A program made the position numbers and the translations under genes. The notes below the pieces were generated by a model. It was not told the DNA's origin. It worked only from the letters and a program-made list of their open reading frames with translations, and made no database searches. From Superficieibacter sp. HKU1 (GTDB taxonomy: Bacteria; Pseudomonadota; Gammaproteobacteria; Enterobacterales; Enterobacteriaceae): a DNA stretch of 64,000 nucleotides. Positions 43,860 to 53,079 of the stretch are shown here, in pieces. Position 1 is the stretch's first letter. The number at the start of each line of letters is the position of its first letter. The DNA lies in contig NZ_CP119754.1 in NCBI RefSeq assembly GCF_029319185.1, forward strand, positions 124,001 to 188,000, written 5' to 3'.

Positions 43860-44456
43860 TTACTGTAGCTGCGCGGCAATCAGCGGCCAGCGGGCGTCAA
43901 AATCTTCCGTCGGGCGATATTTAAACTCGCTGCGCACAAAGCGCGACAGCATGCCTTCGCAGAAGGCCAGCAGCTGACTGGCAAGCAGCGTTTCATCCGT
44001 TACATAGCCTTCGCCTTCACGCATGCGCTTTTCCCGCATCACCTGCCGCAACTGAGCTTCAATTCGCTCAAAAAGCTGGCTAATACGCCCCTGTAGCCTG
44101 TCCTGCTCGAACATCAGGGCATGACCGGTCAGGATGCGCGTTAGCCCCGGATTACGCTCACCAAACCCCAGAATCAGCTGTACGATCAGGCGCAGACGCG
44201 CGGTCGTATCCTTTTCATCCTTAAGGATCAGATTGATGCGGGTAATCAGGCTATCTTCGATAAACTCAATCAGACTATCGAACATGCGCGTCTTGCTGGG
44301 AAAATGACGATACAGCGCCGCTTCAGAAACGCCTACCGAGGCGGCCAGTTTCGCCGTAGTGATACGTTGACTACCATCACTGGATTCGAGCATCAGCGCC
44401 AGAGATTGAAGTATTTCTTCGCGACGGTTCCTTTTCGCAGTTTGTTTTTCTGCCAT
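43860..44456 (-). CDS. slmA: Nucleoid occlusion factor SlmA
   Basis: TetR-family DNA-binding protein that blocks FtsZ assembly over the nucleoid. The 198-residue product starts MAEKQTAKRNRREEILQSLA; the HTH ITTAKLAASVGVSEAALYRHFPSK is intact. The ATG at 44456 gives the E. coli length; an upstream in-frame start at 44516 adds 20 cysteine-rich residues and is rejected. Divides the pyrE side from dut. Confidence 0.97.
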   Translation of the reverse strand: MAEKQTAKRNRREEILQSLALMLESSDGSQRITTAKLAASVGVSEAALYRHFPSKTRMFDSLIEFIEDSLITRINLILKDEKDTTARLRLIVQLILGFGERNPGLTRILTGHALMFEQDRLQGRISQLFERIEAQLRQVMREKRMREGEGYVTDETLLASQLLAFCEGMLSRFVRSEFKYRPTEDFDARWPLIAAQLQ

Positions 44457-44571
44457 GTTGCAAAATACCCCTGAAAATAAGCAATAGTCAGGCGAGCATC
44501 CACACAGCGACCGCAAACTCAGGGTTTGCGGCGATGTTATAGCCTTTTTGCGCGGTGGGATGCGTTACGTT

Positions 44572-45030
44572 TTATTTACGCCCGGAGTGCCCGAAGCCGC
44601 CTTCGCCACGATCGGTGGCGTCAAACGATTCCACCAGATTGAATTCAGCCTGTACCACCGGGACAAACACCATCTGAGCGATGCGCTCGCCAGGTTCGAT
44701 AGTGAAAGCGTTCTGGCCGCGGTTCCAGATAGAGACCATCAGTTGCCCCTGATAGTCGGAATCAATCAGACCCACCAGATTGCCCAATACAATGCCGTGC
44801 TTGTGACCAAGACCGGAGCGGGGCAGCATCACCGCCGCGAGCGACGGATCGGCGATATGAATCGCCAGCCCGGTAGGCAGCAGCGCGGTTTCGCCCGGCG
44901 CCAGTTCAAGGGCGTCGTCAAGGCAGGCGCGCAGATCAAGGCCGGCCGAGCCGGAGGTGGCATAGGTGGGCAGTGGGAACTGTTCACCTACGCGCGGGTC
45001 CAGAATCTTAACGTCGATTTTTTTCATCAT
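44572..45030 (-). CDS. dut: dUTP pyrophosphatase Dut
   Basis: Hydrolyses dUTP to dUMP, keeping uracil out of DNA and feeding thymidylate synthesis. The 152-residue trimeric enzyme shows its motifs: ATSGSAGLDLRA, PRSGLGHKHGIVLGN, GLIDSDYQGQL, PGERIAQMVF and the C-terminal RGEGGFGHSGRK lid. It overlaps the end of coaBC by 23 bp, so the two are coupled. Confidence 0.98.
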   Translation of the reverse strand: MMKKIDVKILDPRVGEQFPLPTYATSGSAGLDLRACLDDALELAPGETALLPTGLAIHIADPSLAAVMLPRSGLGHKHGIVLGNLVGLIDSDYQGQLMVSIWNRGQNAFTIEPGERIAQMVFVPVVQAEFNLVESFDATDRGEGGFGHSGRK

Positions 45031-46219
45031 AACGGGTCACGATCTCGTCGAGTAATAATTGGCCAAGGAGCGCTTTCCGCTCAAGCGGTAAAACTTTATC
45101 TCCCTCCTGCCAGAAAAGGTGCAATGCATTGCTGTCGCTATTAAATCCTTGATTAGAAAGCGAAACATCATTTGCACAGATTAAATCAAGGTTTTTGCGG
45201 GTTCGCTTTTGCCGGGCGTATTCTTCCACATTATTTGTTTCGGCGGCAAACCCAACAACATAAGGCCGGCGATCGGTAAGTGCGGCGACTCCGGCGACGA
45301 TATCCGGGTTTTTGACCATTTTTATTGTTAATTCATCGCCTTGCTTCTTAATTTTTTCATCGGCGACGGCGGCAGCGCGGTAGTCCGCCACGGCAGCGCA
45401 GCCGATAAAAATATGCTGCTGCTGAACGCCTGCCTGCACCGCTGCTTCCATTTCCAGCGCCGTGGTGACGTCAACACGCTGTACCAGTGGCGGCGTTGGC
45501 AGGGACACGGGACCGGCAACCAGCGTAACCTTCGCTCCGCGTTTGGCGGCAGCGGCAGCGATAGCAAACCCCATTTTGCCGGAGCTGTGATTGGAGATAT
45601 AGCGTACGGGATCCAGCGGTTCGCGGGTGGGACCCGCAGTAATCATAATATTCAGATGTTGCAGATCGTTGACTGGCGAGAAGTGCGCGGTAGCCATATC
45701 AACAATGGTTAGCGGATCGAGCATGCGTCCCGGTCCGACATCGCCGCACGCCTGACTGCCGCTATCCGGCCCCCAGATCAGCAGCCCGCGGTCGGCCAGA
45801 ACGCGTAAATTATGCTGTGTCGCGGCGGCACGGTACATCTGCTGATTCATGGCGGGCACCACCGCAACGGGGGAAGGCGTCGCCAGGCAGATGGTAGAAA
45901 CCAAATCGTTGGCCATACCCGCGGCGACGCGCGCCAGCAAATCGGCGGTGGCCGGAGCCAGAATCACCAGATCGGCCCATTTGCCCAGTTCGATATGCCC
46001 CATCGCCGCTTCGGCTGCCGGGTCGAGCAGGCTGTCAGAAACGGGATAACCTGAAACGGCCTGCAGGCTCAAAGGAGTAATAAACGCTTTGGCGGCGTCG
46101 GTCATCGCCACGCGCACATCCGCCCCGCGATCGCGCAGGCGACGTACCAGCTCAGGCGTTTTATAGGCGGCAATGCCGCCGCTCACGCCGAGAACGATTT
46201 TTTTACCGGCCAGGCTCAT
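45008..46219 (-). CDS. coaBC: Phosphopantothenoylcysteine synthetase/decarboxylase CoaBC (Dfp)
   Basis: Bifunctional coenzyme A enzyme. The 403-residue protein has the FMN-dependent decarboxylase half (GVSGGIAAYK, catalytic His in MGHIELGKWADL, PAMNQQMY) and the CTP-dependent synthetase half (ITAGPTREPLDPVRYISNHSSGKMG, AVADYRAAAVADEKIKK). A three-residue gap near KIKKQ relative to E. coli is the only length difference. Starts at 46219 or 46222 (adjacent ATGs) both fit AGGA upstream. Confidence 0.97.
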   Translation of the reverse strand: MSLAGKKIVLGVSGGIAAYKTPELVRRLRDRGADVRVAMTDAAKAFITPLSLQAVSGYPVSDSLLDPAAEAAMGHIELGKWADLVILAPATADLLARVAAGMANDLVSTICLATPSPVAVVPAMNQQMYRAAATQHNLRVLADRGLLIWGPDSGSQACGDVGPGRMLDPLTIVDMATAHFSPVNDLQHLNIMITAGPTREPLDPVRYISNHSSGKMGFAIAAAAAKRGAKVTLVAGPVSLPTPPLVQRVDVTTALEMEAAVQAGVQQQHIFIGCAAVADYRAAAVADEKIKKQGDELTIKMVKNPDIVAGVAALTDRRPYVVGFAAETNNVEEYARQKRTRKNLDLICANDVSLSNQGFNSDSNALHLFWQEGDKVLPLERKALLGQLLLDEIVTRYDEKNRR

Positions 46220-46393
46220 CATGATTCTTTCCTGTTGGATTGCACCAGAAGCTGAGCATTTTATCACAAACCTTTTGTATCGTGCGGTCCGGGATCATTC
46301 ACTTTGCGAGGCGCTACGCAAGAGTTGAAAACGCAGGTCGAAGCGGAAAATACCCTATGGCAGCATAGCGGCGGGTGCAAAGGGAGACGCCAT

Positions 46394-47068
46394 ATGAAGA
46401 TGTCCAGAGAAGAACGGGAAAAGTTGCCGCGGGAAAAACTTCGGCGTTATGGCGTTGAAACGCTCAGCGAAGTGGAACTGCTGGCGCTGTTTTTGCGTAC
46501 CGGTGCACGAGGTAAACACGTCATGACGCTGGCAACGGAATTATTGCGTCATTTTGATACGCTTTCGCAGCTGATGTCGGCAGACTGGAAGCAATTCGAC
46601 CAAATAGAAGGTATCGGCATTGCGAAATATTGCCAGCTAAGAGCCATCGCAGAACTGGCCCGCCGCTGTTATAACGAACGCCTGCGGGAAAAGAGGGGGC
46701 TATACAGTCCTGAGCTAACGCGAGAGTTTTTAAAAAGCCAGTTTACAGGTGAAAATCGTGAAGTCTTTATGGCAATTTATCTCGATAACCAGAATCGAAT
46801 ACTCAAACATCGTCGCCTGTTTTCCGGTACGCTAAGCCATGTCGAAGTGCATCCGCGCGAAATTGTACGAGAAGCCATCAACGTCAACGCCGCTGCCGTG
46901 ATCCTCGCACATAATCATCCTTCGGGTAACGCCGAACCAAGTAAAGCTGATAAAATGATCACCGAACGTGTGGTAAGCTGCTGTCAGCTAATGGATATTC
47001 GCGTACTTGATCACCTGGTGATTGGACGTGGTGAGTACGTTTCCTTTGCGGAAAGGGGCTTAATTTAG
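46394..47068 (+). CDS. radC: RadC/YicR family JAMM-domain protein
   Basis: A 224-residue member of the RadC family, whose role in DNA repair is unsettled. The N-terminal helix-hairpin-helix (IEGIGIAKYCQLRAIAELAR) is followed by the MPN/JAMM metal site HNHPSGNAEPSKAD. I choose the ATG at 46394 behind GGGAG; the frame is open further upstream, but the alternative ATG at 46304 lacks support from family length (222 in E. coli). Divergent from coaBC. Confidence 0.92.
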   Translation: MKMSREEREKLPREKLRRYGVETLSEVELLALFLRTGARGKHVMTLATELLRHFDTLSQLMSADWKQFDQIEGIGIAKYCQLRAIAELARRCYNERLREKRGLYSPELTREFLKSQFTGENREVFMAIYLDNQNRILKHRRLFSGTLSHVEVHPREIVREAINVNAAAVILAHNHPSGNAEPSKADKMITERVVSCCQLMDIRVLDHLVIGRGEYVSFAERGLI

Positions 47069-47110
47069 CCCGGATCGCGCGATCCATCGGGATCTTTGTC
47101 TGTTCGGGAC

Positions 47111-47139
47111 TTGAGCACACCGCCGACTCAGCGTATACT
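47111..47139 (+). promoter_or_regulatory. Promoter for rpmB-rpmG
   Basis: TTGAGC (47111-47116) and TATACT (47134-47139) with a 17-bp spacer, 146 bp ahead of rpmB. Near-consensus elements at the expected place for a strong ribosomal-protein promoter; the long leader leaves room for post-transcriptional control. Confidence 0.75.
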
Positions 47140-47284
47140 ACGCCACCTTTGAGAATCTCGGGTTTGGCATTTGGGCCTGGTAATCGCGAGTTCACTTAGA
47201 ACCGCCAGGACCGGGCTTTACAGCCTGACGAGGCGTCAATACCCCATACGAAGCTCGAGCTAATTTGATTTTTGGAGAATAGAA

Positions 47285-47521
47285 ATGTCCCGAGTCTGCC
47301 AAGTTACTGGCAAGCGTCCGGTGACCGGTAACAACCGTTCCCACGCACTGAACGCGACTAAACGCCGTTTTCTGCCGAACCTGCACTCTCACCGTTTTTG
47401 GGTTGAGAGCGAGAAGCGTTTTGTCACCCTGCGTGTATCTGCTAAAGGTATGCGTGTAATCGATAAAAAAGGCATTGATACAGTTCTTTCTGAACTGCGT
47501 GCCCGCGGCGAAAAGTACTAA
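47285..47521 (+). CDS. rpmB: 50S ribosomal protein L28
   Basis: Full-length 78-residue L28 (MSRVCQVTGKRPVTGNNRSH...), a large-subunit protein. GGAG lies 8 bp before the ATG. First gene of the rpmB-rpmG pair. Confidence 0.99.
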   Translation: MSRVCQVTGKRPVTGNNRSHALNATKRRFLPNLHSHRFWVESEKRFVTLRVSAKGMRVIDKKGIDTVLSELRARGEKY

Positions 47522-47541
47522 GTACTTAGAGGAAATAAATC

Positions 47542-47709
47542 ATGGCTAAAGGTATTCGTGAGAAAATCAAGCTGGTTTCTTCCGCTGGTACTGGTCACTT
47601 CTACACCACCACGAAGAACAAGCGTACTAAACCGGAAAAACTGGAACTGAAAAAATTCGATCCTGTTGTCCGTCAGCACGTTTTATACAAAGAAGCTAAA
47701 ATCAAGTAA
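47542..47709 (+). CDS. rpmG: 50S ribosomal protein L33
   Basis: A 55-residue frame (MAKGIREKIKLVSSAGTGHF... ending YKEAKIK) identical in plan to L33. AGAGGA (47527-47532) is its ribosome-binding site, 20 bp after rpmB. No zinc-binding cysteine pairs, i.e. the C-minus form usual in enterobacteria. A terminator follows. Confidence 0.98.
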   Translation: MAKGIREKIKLVSSAGTGHFYTTTKNKRTKPEKLELKKFDPVVRQHVLYKEAKIK

Positions 47710-47726
47710 TTTTAGTGGATTGTATG

Positions 47727-47750
47727 AAAACCCCGCTCCGGCGGGGTTTT
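47727..47750 (+). terminator. rpmBG terminator
   Basis: AAAACCCCGC, loop TCCG, GCGGGGTTTT: a classical intrinsic terminator 18 bp after rpmG, upstream of mutM. Confidence 0.92.
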
Positions 47751-47778
47751 CTGTTTTCTGGCCCTGGAGAACATAAAA

Positions 47779-48588
47779 ATGCCTGAATTACCTGAAGTTG
47801 AGACCAGCCGTCGCGGAATTGAACCGCATCTGGTGGGCGAGACCATCCTTCACGTCATTGTCCGCAACGGACGCCTGCGCTGGCCGGTGTCAGACGAAAT
47901 CCATACCCTGAGTGACAAACCGGTGCTCAGCGTGCAGCGGCGCGCGAAATACCTGCTGCTGGAGTTGCCGGACGGCTGGATCATCATCCATCTGGGAATG
48001 TCAGGCAGTTTGCGCATTCTCACGGAAGAACGGCCGGCAGAAAAGCATGACCATGTCGATATGGTGATGAGCAACGGTAAAGTGCTGCGCTATACCGATC
48101 CCCGGCGCTTTGGCGCCTGGCTGTGGACCAAAGAACTGGAAGGGCATAACGTACTGGCGCACCTGGGACCGGAGCCGCTCAGCGATGCGTTTAACGCCGA
48201 CTATCTGCAACAGAAATGCGCAAAGAAGAAAACTGCGATTAAACCCTGGCTGATGGATAACAGGCTGGTGGTGGGCGTCGGCAATATTTACGCCAGCGAA
48301 TCGCTGTTCGCCGCCGGGATCCATCCGGATCGGCTGGCGTCATCGCTATCACGTGACGAGTGCGAACTGCTGGTGCGGGTTATTAAAGCGGTGCTGCTGC
48401 GTTCAATAGAGCAGGGCGGAACGACGCTGAAGGACTTCTTACAGAGCGATGGCAAGCCGGGCTATTTCGCCCAGCAGCTCCAGGTGTATGGACGTAAAGG
48501 CGAACCGTGCCACGTTTGTGGAACCCCGATTGTGGCAGCGAAGCACGCACAGCGGGCGACGTTTTACTGCCGCCAGTGCCAGAAGTAA
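47779..48588 (+). CDS. mutM: Formamidopyrimidine-DNA glycosylase MutM
   Basis: Removes 8-oxoguanine and formamidopyrimidines. The 269-residue enzyme keeps the catalytic N-terminal Pro and Glu (MPELPEVE), the central helix-two-turns-helix (VGVGNIYASESLFAAGI) and the C-terminal zinc finger CHVCGTPI...FYCRQC. It converges with coaD, two bases apart. Confidence 0.99.
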   Translation: MPELPEVETSRRGIEPHLVGETILHVIVRNGRLRWPVSDEIHTLSDKPVLSVQRRAKYLLLELPDGWIIIHLGMSGSLRILTEERPAEKHDHVDMVMSNGKVLRYTDPRRFGAWLWTKELEGHNVLAHLGPEPLSDAFNADYLQQKCAKKKTAIKPWLMDNRLVVGVGNIYASESLFAAGIHPDRLASSLSRDECELLVRVIKAVLLRSIEQGGTTLKDFLQSDGKPGYFAQQLQVYGRKGEPCHVCGTPIVAAKHAQRATFYCRQCQK

Positions 48589-48589
48589 A

Positions 48590-49069
48590 TTACCTGAGCT
48601 TGTCCATCAGCGCCTGATGGACGCTGGCAGGCAGAAAATGCGTCACGTCGCCCGCGTGACGCGCGACCTCTTTTACCAGCGACGAAGAGATAAACGACCA
48701 CTCTTTTGACGGCATCAGGAAGACGCTTTCCAGTTCCGGCATCAAATGGCGATTCATATGCGCCAGCTGCATTTCATACTCAAAATCCGCCACTGCGCGC
48801 AGGCCGCGGATCAGGATGTTCGCCTGCTGGTCGCGGGCGAAATTGGCCATCAAATCGCTGAATCCTATCACCTCAACGCCTGACAGATGCGATGTTGCCT
48901 CTTTCGCCAACGCTACGCGCTCTTCGAGGGTAAACATCGGTTTCTTACTCGGGCTGGCGGCAATGGCGAGTACCACCTGATCGAACATCATGGTCGCGCG
49001 GGTGACGATATCAATATGGCCATTGGTAATGGGATCGAACGTTCCCGGATAAATTGCCCGTCTTTGCAT
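48590..49069 (-). CDS. coaD: Phosphopantetheine adenylyltransferase CoaD
   Basis: Penultimate step of coenzyme A synthesis. The 159-residue nucleotidyltransferase has the (H/T)xGH motif TNGHID near residue 15 and the ISSSLVKEVARH motif that binds the triphosphate. The ATG at 49069 (MQRRAIYPGTFDP) gives the E. coli length. Downstream of waaA on the same strand with a short gap, as in E. coli. Confidence 0.98.
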   Translation of the reverse strand: MQRRAIYPGTFDPITNGHIDIVTRATMMFDQVVLAIAASPSKKPMFTLEERVALAKEATSHLSGVEVIGFSDLMANFARDQQANILIRGLRAVADFEYEMQLAHMNRHLMPELESVFLMPSKEWSFISSSLVKEVARHAGDVTHFLPASVHQALMDKLR

Positions 49070-49077
49070 AACAGCCC

Positions 49078-50355
49078 TCAATGCGTTTTGGGTGGCAGAT
49101 ACGGTTGTAGCAGATGCAGAAGCCGTTGTAACGCGCCCTGGTTCTGGTGCAGGACTTCTACGGCATGATGCCCATAGTAATTACGATAATCTTCGTCCGT
49201 CAGCAACGAGGCAATTTCTTTGGTCAGGGAAGGCGCATCCTCAACGGTGATCAGGCCATCCGCCTGCTCCAGGCGTGCGCAGATATCTTTAAAATTAAAG
49301 GTATGCGGGCCCATCAACACCGGAATGGCGTGAGCGGCAGGTTCCAGCGGATTATGGCCGCCACGTTCAACCAGCGAGCCGCCAACGAAAGCCAGATCGG
49401 CAATGCCATACAGCAGCATTAATTCACCCATGGTATCGCCCACCACCACCTGGGTACTGCCGGAGGGCACTTCACCCGAGGAACGCGTGGTATAGCTCAG
49501 GCCCGCCTGACGCACGAGATTCACCGCATCCGGGAAACGTTCAGGATGACGCGGGACCAGAATGAGCAGCAGGTCAGGGAATTGTTGCAGCAGCGCCTGA
49601 TGCGCAGCCAGCACCACGCTCTCTTCACCATCGTGAGTACTGGTGGCAATCCACACCGGGCGGCGAGGTGCCCACTGGCGACGCAGCGTAATGGCTTTTG
49701 CCGCCAGCTGCGGCGTCACCGAAATGTCGAACTTCAGGCTGCCGGTGACGGTAAGCTGGTTACGTTTGGCGCCAAGCTGAATAAAACGTTCGCCGTCCTC
49801 TTCATTCTGCGCCGCAATCAGGGTGATCCGGCGCAGCAGCGTTTTGATGAATTTGCCCAGCTTGCCATAGCCGTTGGCCGAGCGTGCCGAGAGACGCGCG
49901 TTAGCGATGACCAGCGGCGTTTTACGCTTATAAAGCGCCGTAATGAGGTTCGGCCACAGTTCCGTCTCCATGATCAACACCAGTTTCGGGTTGACCTTAT
50001 CCAGGAAGCGGTTAATAGCGTCCGGCAGATCGTAAGGCAGATAGACGTGCTGGACGTCTTTACCGAATGCGGACTGGACACGTTCAGAGCCGGTCGGCGT
50101 CATGGTGGTGACCGTAATGGGAAGCTCAGGGTAGCGATGACGCAATGCCCGCACCAGCGGGATTGCCGCGAGCGTTTCACCGACCGAAACCGAGTGCAGC
50201 ATGATACCGCCAGGCTTCAGCGGCGTGCGGTAAAAACCGTAGCGCTCGCCCCAACGTTTGCGATATGCCGGAGCTTTACGACCACGCACCCAAAGCCGTA
50301 CCCAAATGAGCGGCTGAATAAGGTAAAGCAATGTGGTGTAAAGCAATTGCAGCAT
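49078..50355 (-). CDS. waaA: Kdo transferase WaaA (KdtA)
   Basis: Adds two Kdo residues to lipid IVA, the first step of LPS core assembly, on the inner face of the inner membrane. The 425-residue GT30 protein has the membrane-associated N-terminus (LLYTTLLYLIQPLIWVRLWV), the SVGETLAAIPLVRAL loop and the Kdo-binding VGGSLVERGGHNPLEPAA. Divergent from the waaGQP operon. Confidence 0.98.
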   Translation of the reverse strand: MLQLLYTTLLYLIQPLIWVRLWVRGRKAPAYRKRWGERYGFYRTPLKPGGIMLHSVSVGETLAAIPLVRALRHRYPELPITVTTMTPTGSERVQSAFGKDVQHVYLPYDLPDAINRFLDKVNPKLVLIMETELWPNLITALYKRKTPLVIANARLSARSANGYGKLGKFIKTLLRRITLIAAQNEEDGERFIQLGAKRNQLTVTGSLKFDISVTPQLAAKAITLRRQWAPRRPVWIATSTHDGEESVVLAAHQALLQQFPDLLLILVPRHPERFPDAVNLVRQAGLSYTTRSSGEVPSGSTQVVVGDTMGELMLLYGIADLAFVGGSLVERGGHNPLEPAAHAIPVLMGPHTFNFKDICARLEQADGLITVEDAPSLTKEIASLLTDEDYRNYYGHHAVEVLHQNQGALQRLLHLLQPYLPPKTH

Positions 50356-50678
50356 AGGATGTAATTGACTAATGAATGTGCTGGGGATTCTAAGTTTTTA
50401 GGGGAGCCTTTGCCATTACTTTTGCGGAATTTGGCTTAGGTGAGGGTAAACAGCCACCAAAACGCAGCCCTGAGGCCGTATTTTTTAAATTTTATCGCCA
50501 TATTTTAACGTTTAATCGAGATTATTTGTCATCGCTAAAATGAATATTCTAAGGCGGTGGCATTTTTTATGCGGTTGTTTTTATAAGCATTGTTTTGTTA
50601 TCAGGTTAAAAAACATTCATATCGGCTTGCAGGACAAGTAATGATACACTGTATCGCTAAATTGTTGTGGATAGCGGG

Positions 50679-50708
50679 CAGGTAGCTGTAAGCCTGAGCG
50701 GTAGCGTG
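50679..50708 (+). promoter_or_regulatory. JUMPstart/ops element in the waa leader (RfaH target)
   Basis: CAGGTAGCTGTAAGCC (50679-50694) is followed by AGCGGTAGCGTG (50697-50708), the ops core with A for the usual first G. RfaH is recruited at ops to read through long LPS operons. In E. coli the small RNA RirA derives from this leader. The remaining 50356-50816 interval is AT-rich with no gene. Confidence 0.85.
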
Positions 50709-50816
50709 TCCGCAGGCAAAGCCATGTCATTTTTGCCGCGGTAGCTGCGGCGGGCTGCATGCGTAGCCTGCTGAGTTCATTCTTTTTTATCACGAAATGT
50801 TGGGCAGGGAGTCAGC

Positions 50817-51941
50817 ATGATCATCGCGTTTTGCTTGTATAAATATTTCCCCTTTGGCGGCTTGCAGCGCGATTTCCTGCGCATTGCAAAAACCGTTTCA
50901 CAACGCGGTGCCAGGGTTCGGGTGTATGTGCTTTCCTGGCAGGGGGAGCGCCCGGATGATGTGGAGATTGTGACAGTACCGGCAACTGCCTCAACCAATC
51001 ATGGTAAAAACAAAGAATATTATCAGTGGGTCCAGCAACATTTACGGCAGCATCCGGTCGATAAAGTGATTGGCTTCAATAAGATGCCGGGCCTGGATAT
51101 CTACTATGCCGCCGACGTCTGTTATGCCGAAAAGGTCGCCAGAGAAAAAGGCTTCTTTTACAAGCTGACCCCCCGCTATCGCCACTTTGCTGCCTTTGAA
51201 GAGGCCGTTTTTCGCAAAGGTGCAAAAACAGAATTGCTGATGCTGACCGATCGGCAAATTAACGATTTCAAAAAGCATTACGGCACCGAAGAGGCGCGTT
51301 TTCATATTCTGCCGCCGGGGATCTACCCTGACCGCAAATACAGCGCTCATGCCCCGGACTGCCGTGAAACGTTTCGTCGGGAAAATAACATCGGTGCCGA
51401 TGAATTTTTGCTGTTGCAGGTCGGATCAGACTTCTCCCGCAAGGGGGTTGATCGCAGCATCAGAGCCTTTGCCGCGCTGCCCGACGCTTTCAAAGCAAAT
51501 GCCAGACTGGTGGTGGTGGGGCAGGATAAACCGGGCAAATTTGACGCGCTGGCCTCCCAACTTGGCGTTAAAAACCGGGTCTGGTTTTACGCGGGCCGAA
51601 ATGACGTCTCGAACCTGATGATGGCGGCAGATGTGCTGATCCATCCGGCCTATCAGGAAGCGGCCGGTATTGTGCTACTGGAAGCCATTGCTGCCGGGCT
51701 GCCCGTATTGACGACCGAAGTCTGCGGCTATGCGCACTATATTGATAAAGCGCAGTGCGGCGTGGTGATTGCCGAGCCGTTCAGTCAGGATCAACTTAAT
51801 GCAGCGCTGTTAAAGGCCGCTACAGACGAGACGCAGCGACGCCAGTGGGCGGAAAATGCCCGGCATTATGCCGATACCCAGGACATTTATAGTCTGCCGG
51901 AAAAAGTGGCCGATATGGTGATGGCATCGTCATCCCGGTAA
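50817..51941 (+). CDS. waaG: LPS core glucosyltransferase I WaaG
   Basis: Adds the first outer-core glucose to heptose II. The 374-residue GT4 enzyme has the N-terminal KYFPFGGLQRDFLRIAK acceptor/membrane region and the donor motif HPAYQEAAGIVLLEAIAAGLP (E...E pattern). It matches E. coli WaaG throughout. Unusually it is the first gene after the JUMPstart; in E. coli waaQ is first. Confidence 0.96.
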   Translation: MIIAFCLYKYFPFGGLQRDFLRIAKTVSQRGARVRVYVLSWQGERPDDVEIVTVPATASTNHGKNKEYYQWVQQHLRQHPVDKVIGFNKMPGLDIYYAADVCYAEKVAREKGFFYKLTPRYRHFAAFEEAVFRKGAKTELLMLTDRQINDFKKHYGTEEARFHILPPGIYPDRKYSAHAPDCRETFRRENNIGADEFLLLQVGSDFSRKGVDRSIRAFAALPDAFKANARLVVVGQDKPGKFDALASQLGVKNRVWFYAGRNDVSNLMMAADVLIHPAYQEAAGIVLLEAIAAGLPVLTTEVCGYAHYIDKAQCGVVIAEPFSQDQLNAALLKAATDETQRRQWAENARHYADTQDIYSLPEKVADMVMASSSR

Positions 51942-51994
51942 ATAAAGCGCCACTGTAATAAGCACCGTGAATTTGCGTAACTATCTGGAAAATC

Positions 51995-53068
51995 ATGAGT
52001 AAATTTAAAAAGATTCTGATTATCAAATTGAAGTTTCAGGGAGATGTCCTGCTAACGACGCCGGTGATCAGTACGTTGAAAGCGCAATACCCTGATGCTG
52101 AAATCGATATGATGGTTTATAACTCTACGGTTCAAATCATCTCAGAAAACCCAAATCTTCATAAAATTTACGGTATCGCAGATAAGAAATCCTCAGCGCT
52201 GAATAAAATCATTAATATTTTTCACATCATTAAAGCGCTGCGAAAAAATAACTACGATCTGATCGTTAATCTTTCAAGCCAGAAATTACTGGGCTTCGTC
52301 ATTCGCTGCATTCCGGCCCGGTCAAAAATCGGCTTTACGTTTGGCCGCCGCAAATCGTCTTACTGGATGAACGCGTTTGATAAAACTCTCGACGACGCTG
52401 GCGAACATATCGTGCCGCAAAACCTGTCCATTCTGACGCTGCTTGATATTGATCCGATGATTACCCGCACCTCAATGCGCTATGACGTCCGGCACTGGGA
52501 TCGCTTAAAAACCAGAATGGCTGAGCTGGGAGTGACGAAAGAGTATATCGCCATTCAGCCTACGGCCAGGCAGATATTTAAGTGCTGGGATAACGACAAG
52601 TTTGCGGCAGTGATTAATCATCTTATGGCGCGGGGTTATGAGGTGATACTGACAGCCGGACCCGGTAAAGAAGATGCGGATATTATTGCTGATATTGTGC
52701 AGCAGTGTAACCGTAAGCCGGTAACGGAATTTGCCGGAAAAACGTCGTTCCCTGAACTGGCGGCGCTGATTGACCACGCCGCATTATTCATCGGCGTCGA
52801 TTCGGCGCCAGGCCATATTGCCGCAGCGGTTGATACCCCGGTCGTGTGCCTTTTTGGAGCCACCAAGCATCGTTTCTGGCATCCCTGGACGGAAAAGCTT
52901 GAGCTGATTTGGGCAGGGGACTATAAACCTATGCCGCTGCGCAAAGATCTCGATCGTAGCTACCGCTATTTGACCTGCATCCCCGCAGAGGATGTGATTG
53001 CTGCAGCGGACAGAATGTTAGCGCAATATCCTGCGGCAAAGACCCTTTTTAACAACAATGCAGAATGA
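51995..53068 (+). CDS. waaQ: LPS heptosyltransferase III WaaQ
   Basis: Adds the side-branch heptose III to heptose II. The 357-residue GT9 protein starts KKILIIKLKFQGDVLLTTPV and has the donor-site FIGVDSAPGHIAAAVDTPVVCLFG. It follows waaG by 53 bp, an order reversed from E. coli, and overlaps the frame upstream of waaP. Confidence 0.93.
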   Translation: MSKFKKILIIKLKFQGDVLLTTPVISTLKAQYPDAEIDMMVYNSTVQIISENPNLHKIYGIADKKSSALNKIINIFHIIKALRKNNYDLIVNLSSQKLLGFVIRCIPARSKIGFTFGRRKSSYWMNAFDKTLDDAGEHIVPQNLSILTLLDIDPMITRTSMRYDVRHWDRLKTRMAELGVTKEYIAIQPTARQIFKCWDNDKFAAVINHLMARGYEVILTAGPGKEDADIIADIVQQCNRKPVTEFAGKTSFPELAALIDHAALFIGVDSAPGHIAAAVDTPVVCLFGATKHRFWHPWTEKLELIWAGDYKPMPLRKDLDRSYRYLTCIPAEDVIAAADRMLAQYPAAKTLFNNNAE

Positions 53069-53079
53069 TGGTGGGAAAG

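Noticed and set aside
43860..44516. Extended slmA start at 44516
   Set aside because: The extra 20 residues are cysteine-rich and unlike known SlmA; MAEKQTAK at 44456 is the conserved start.
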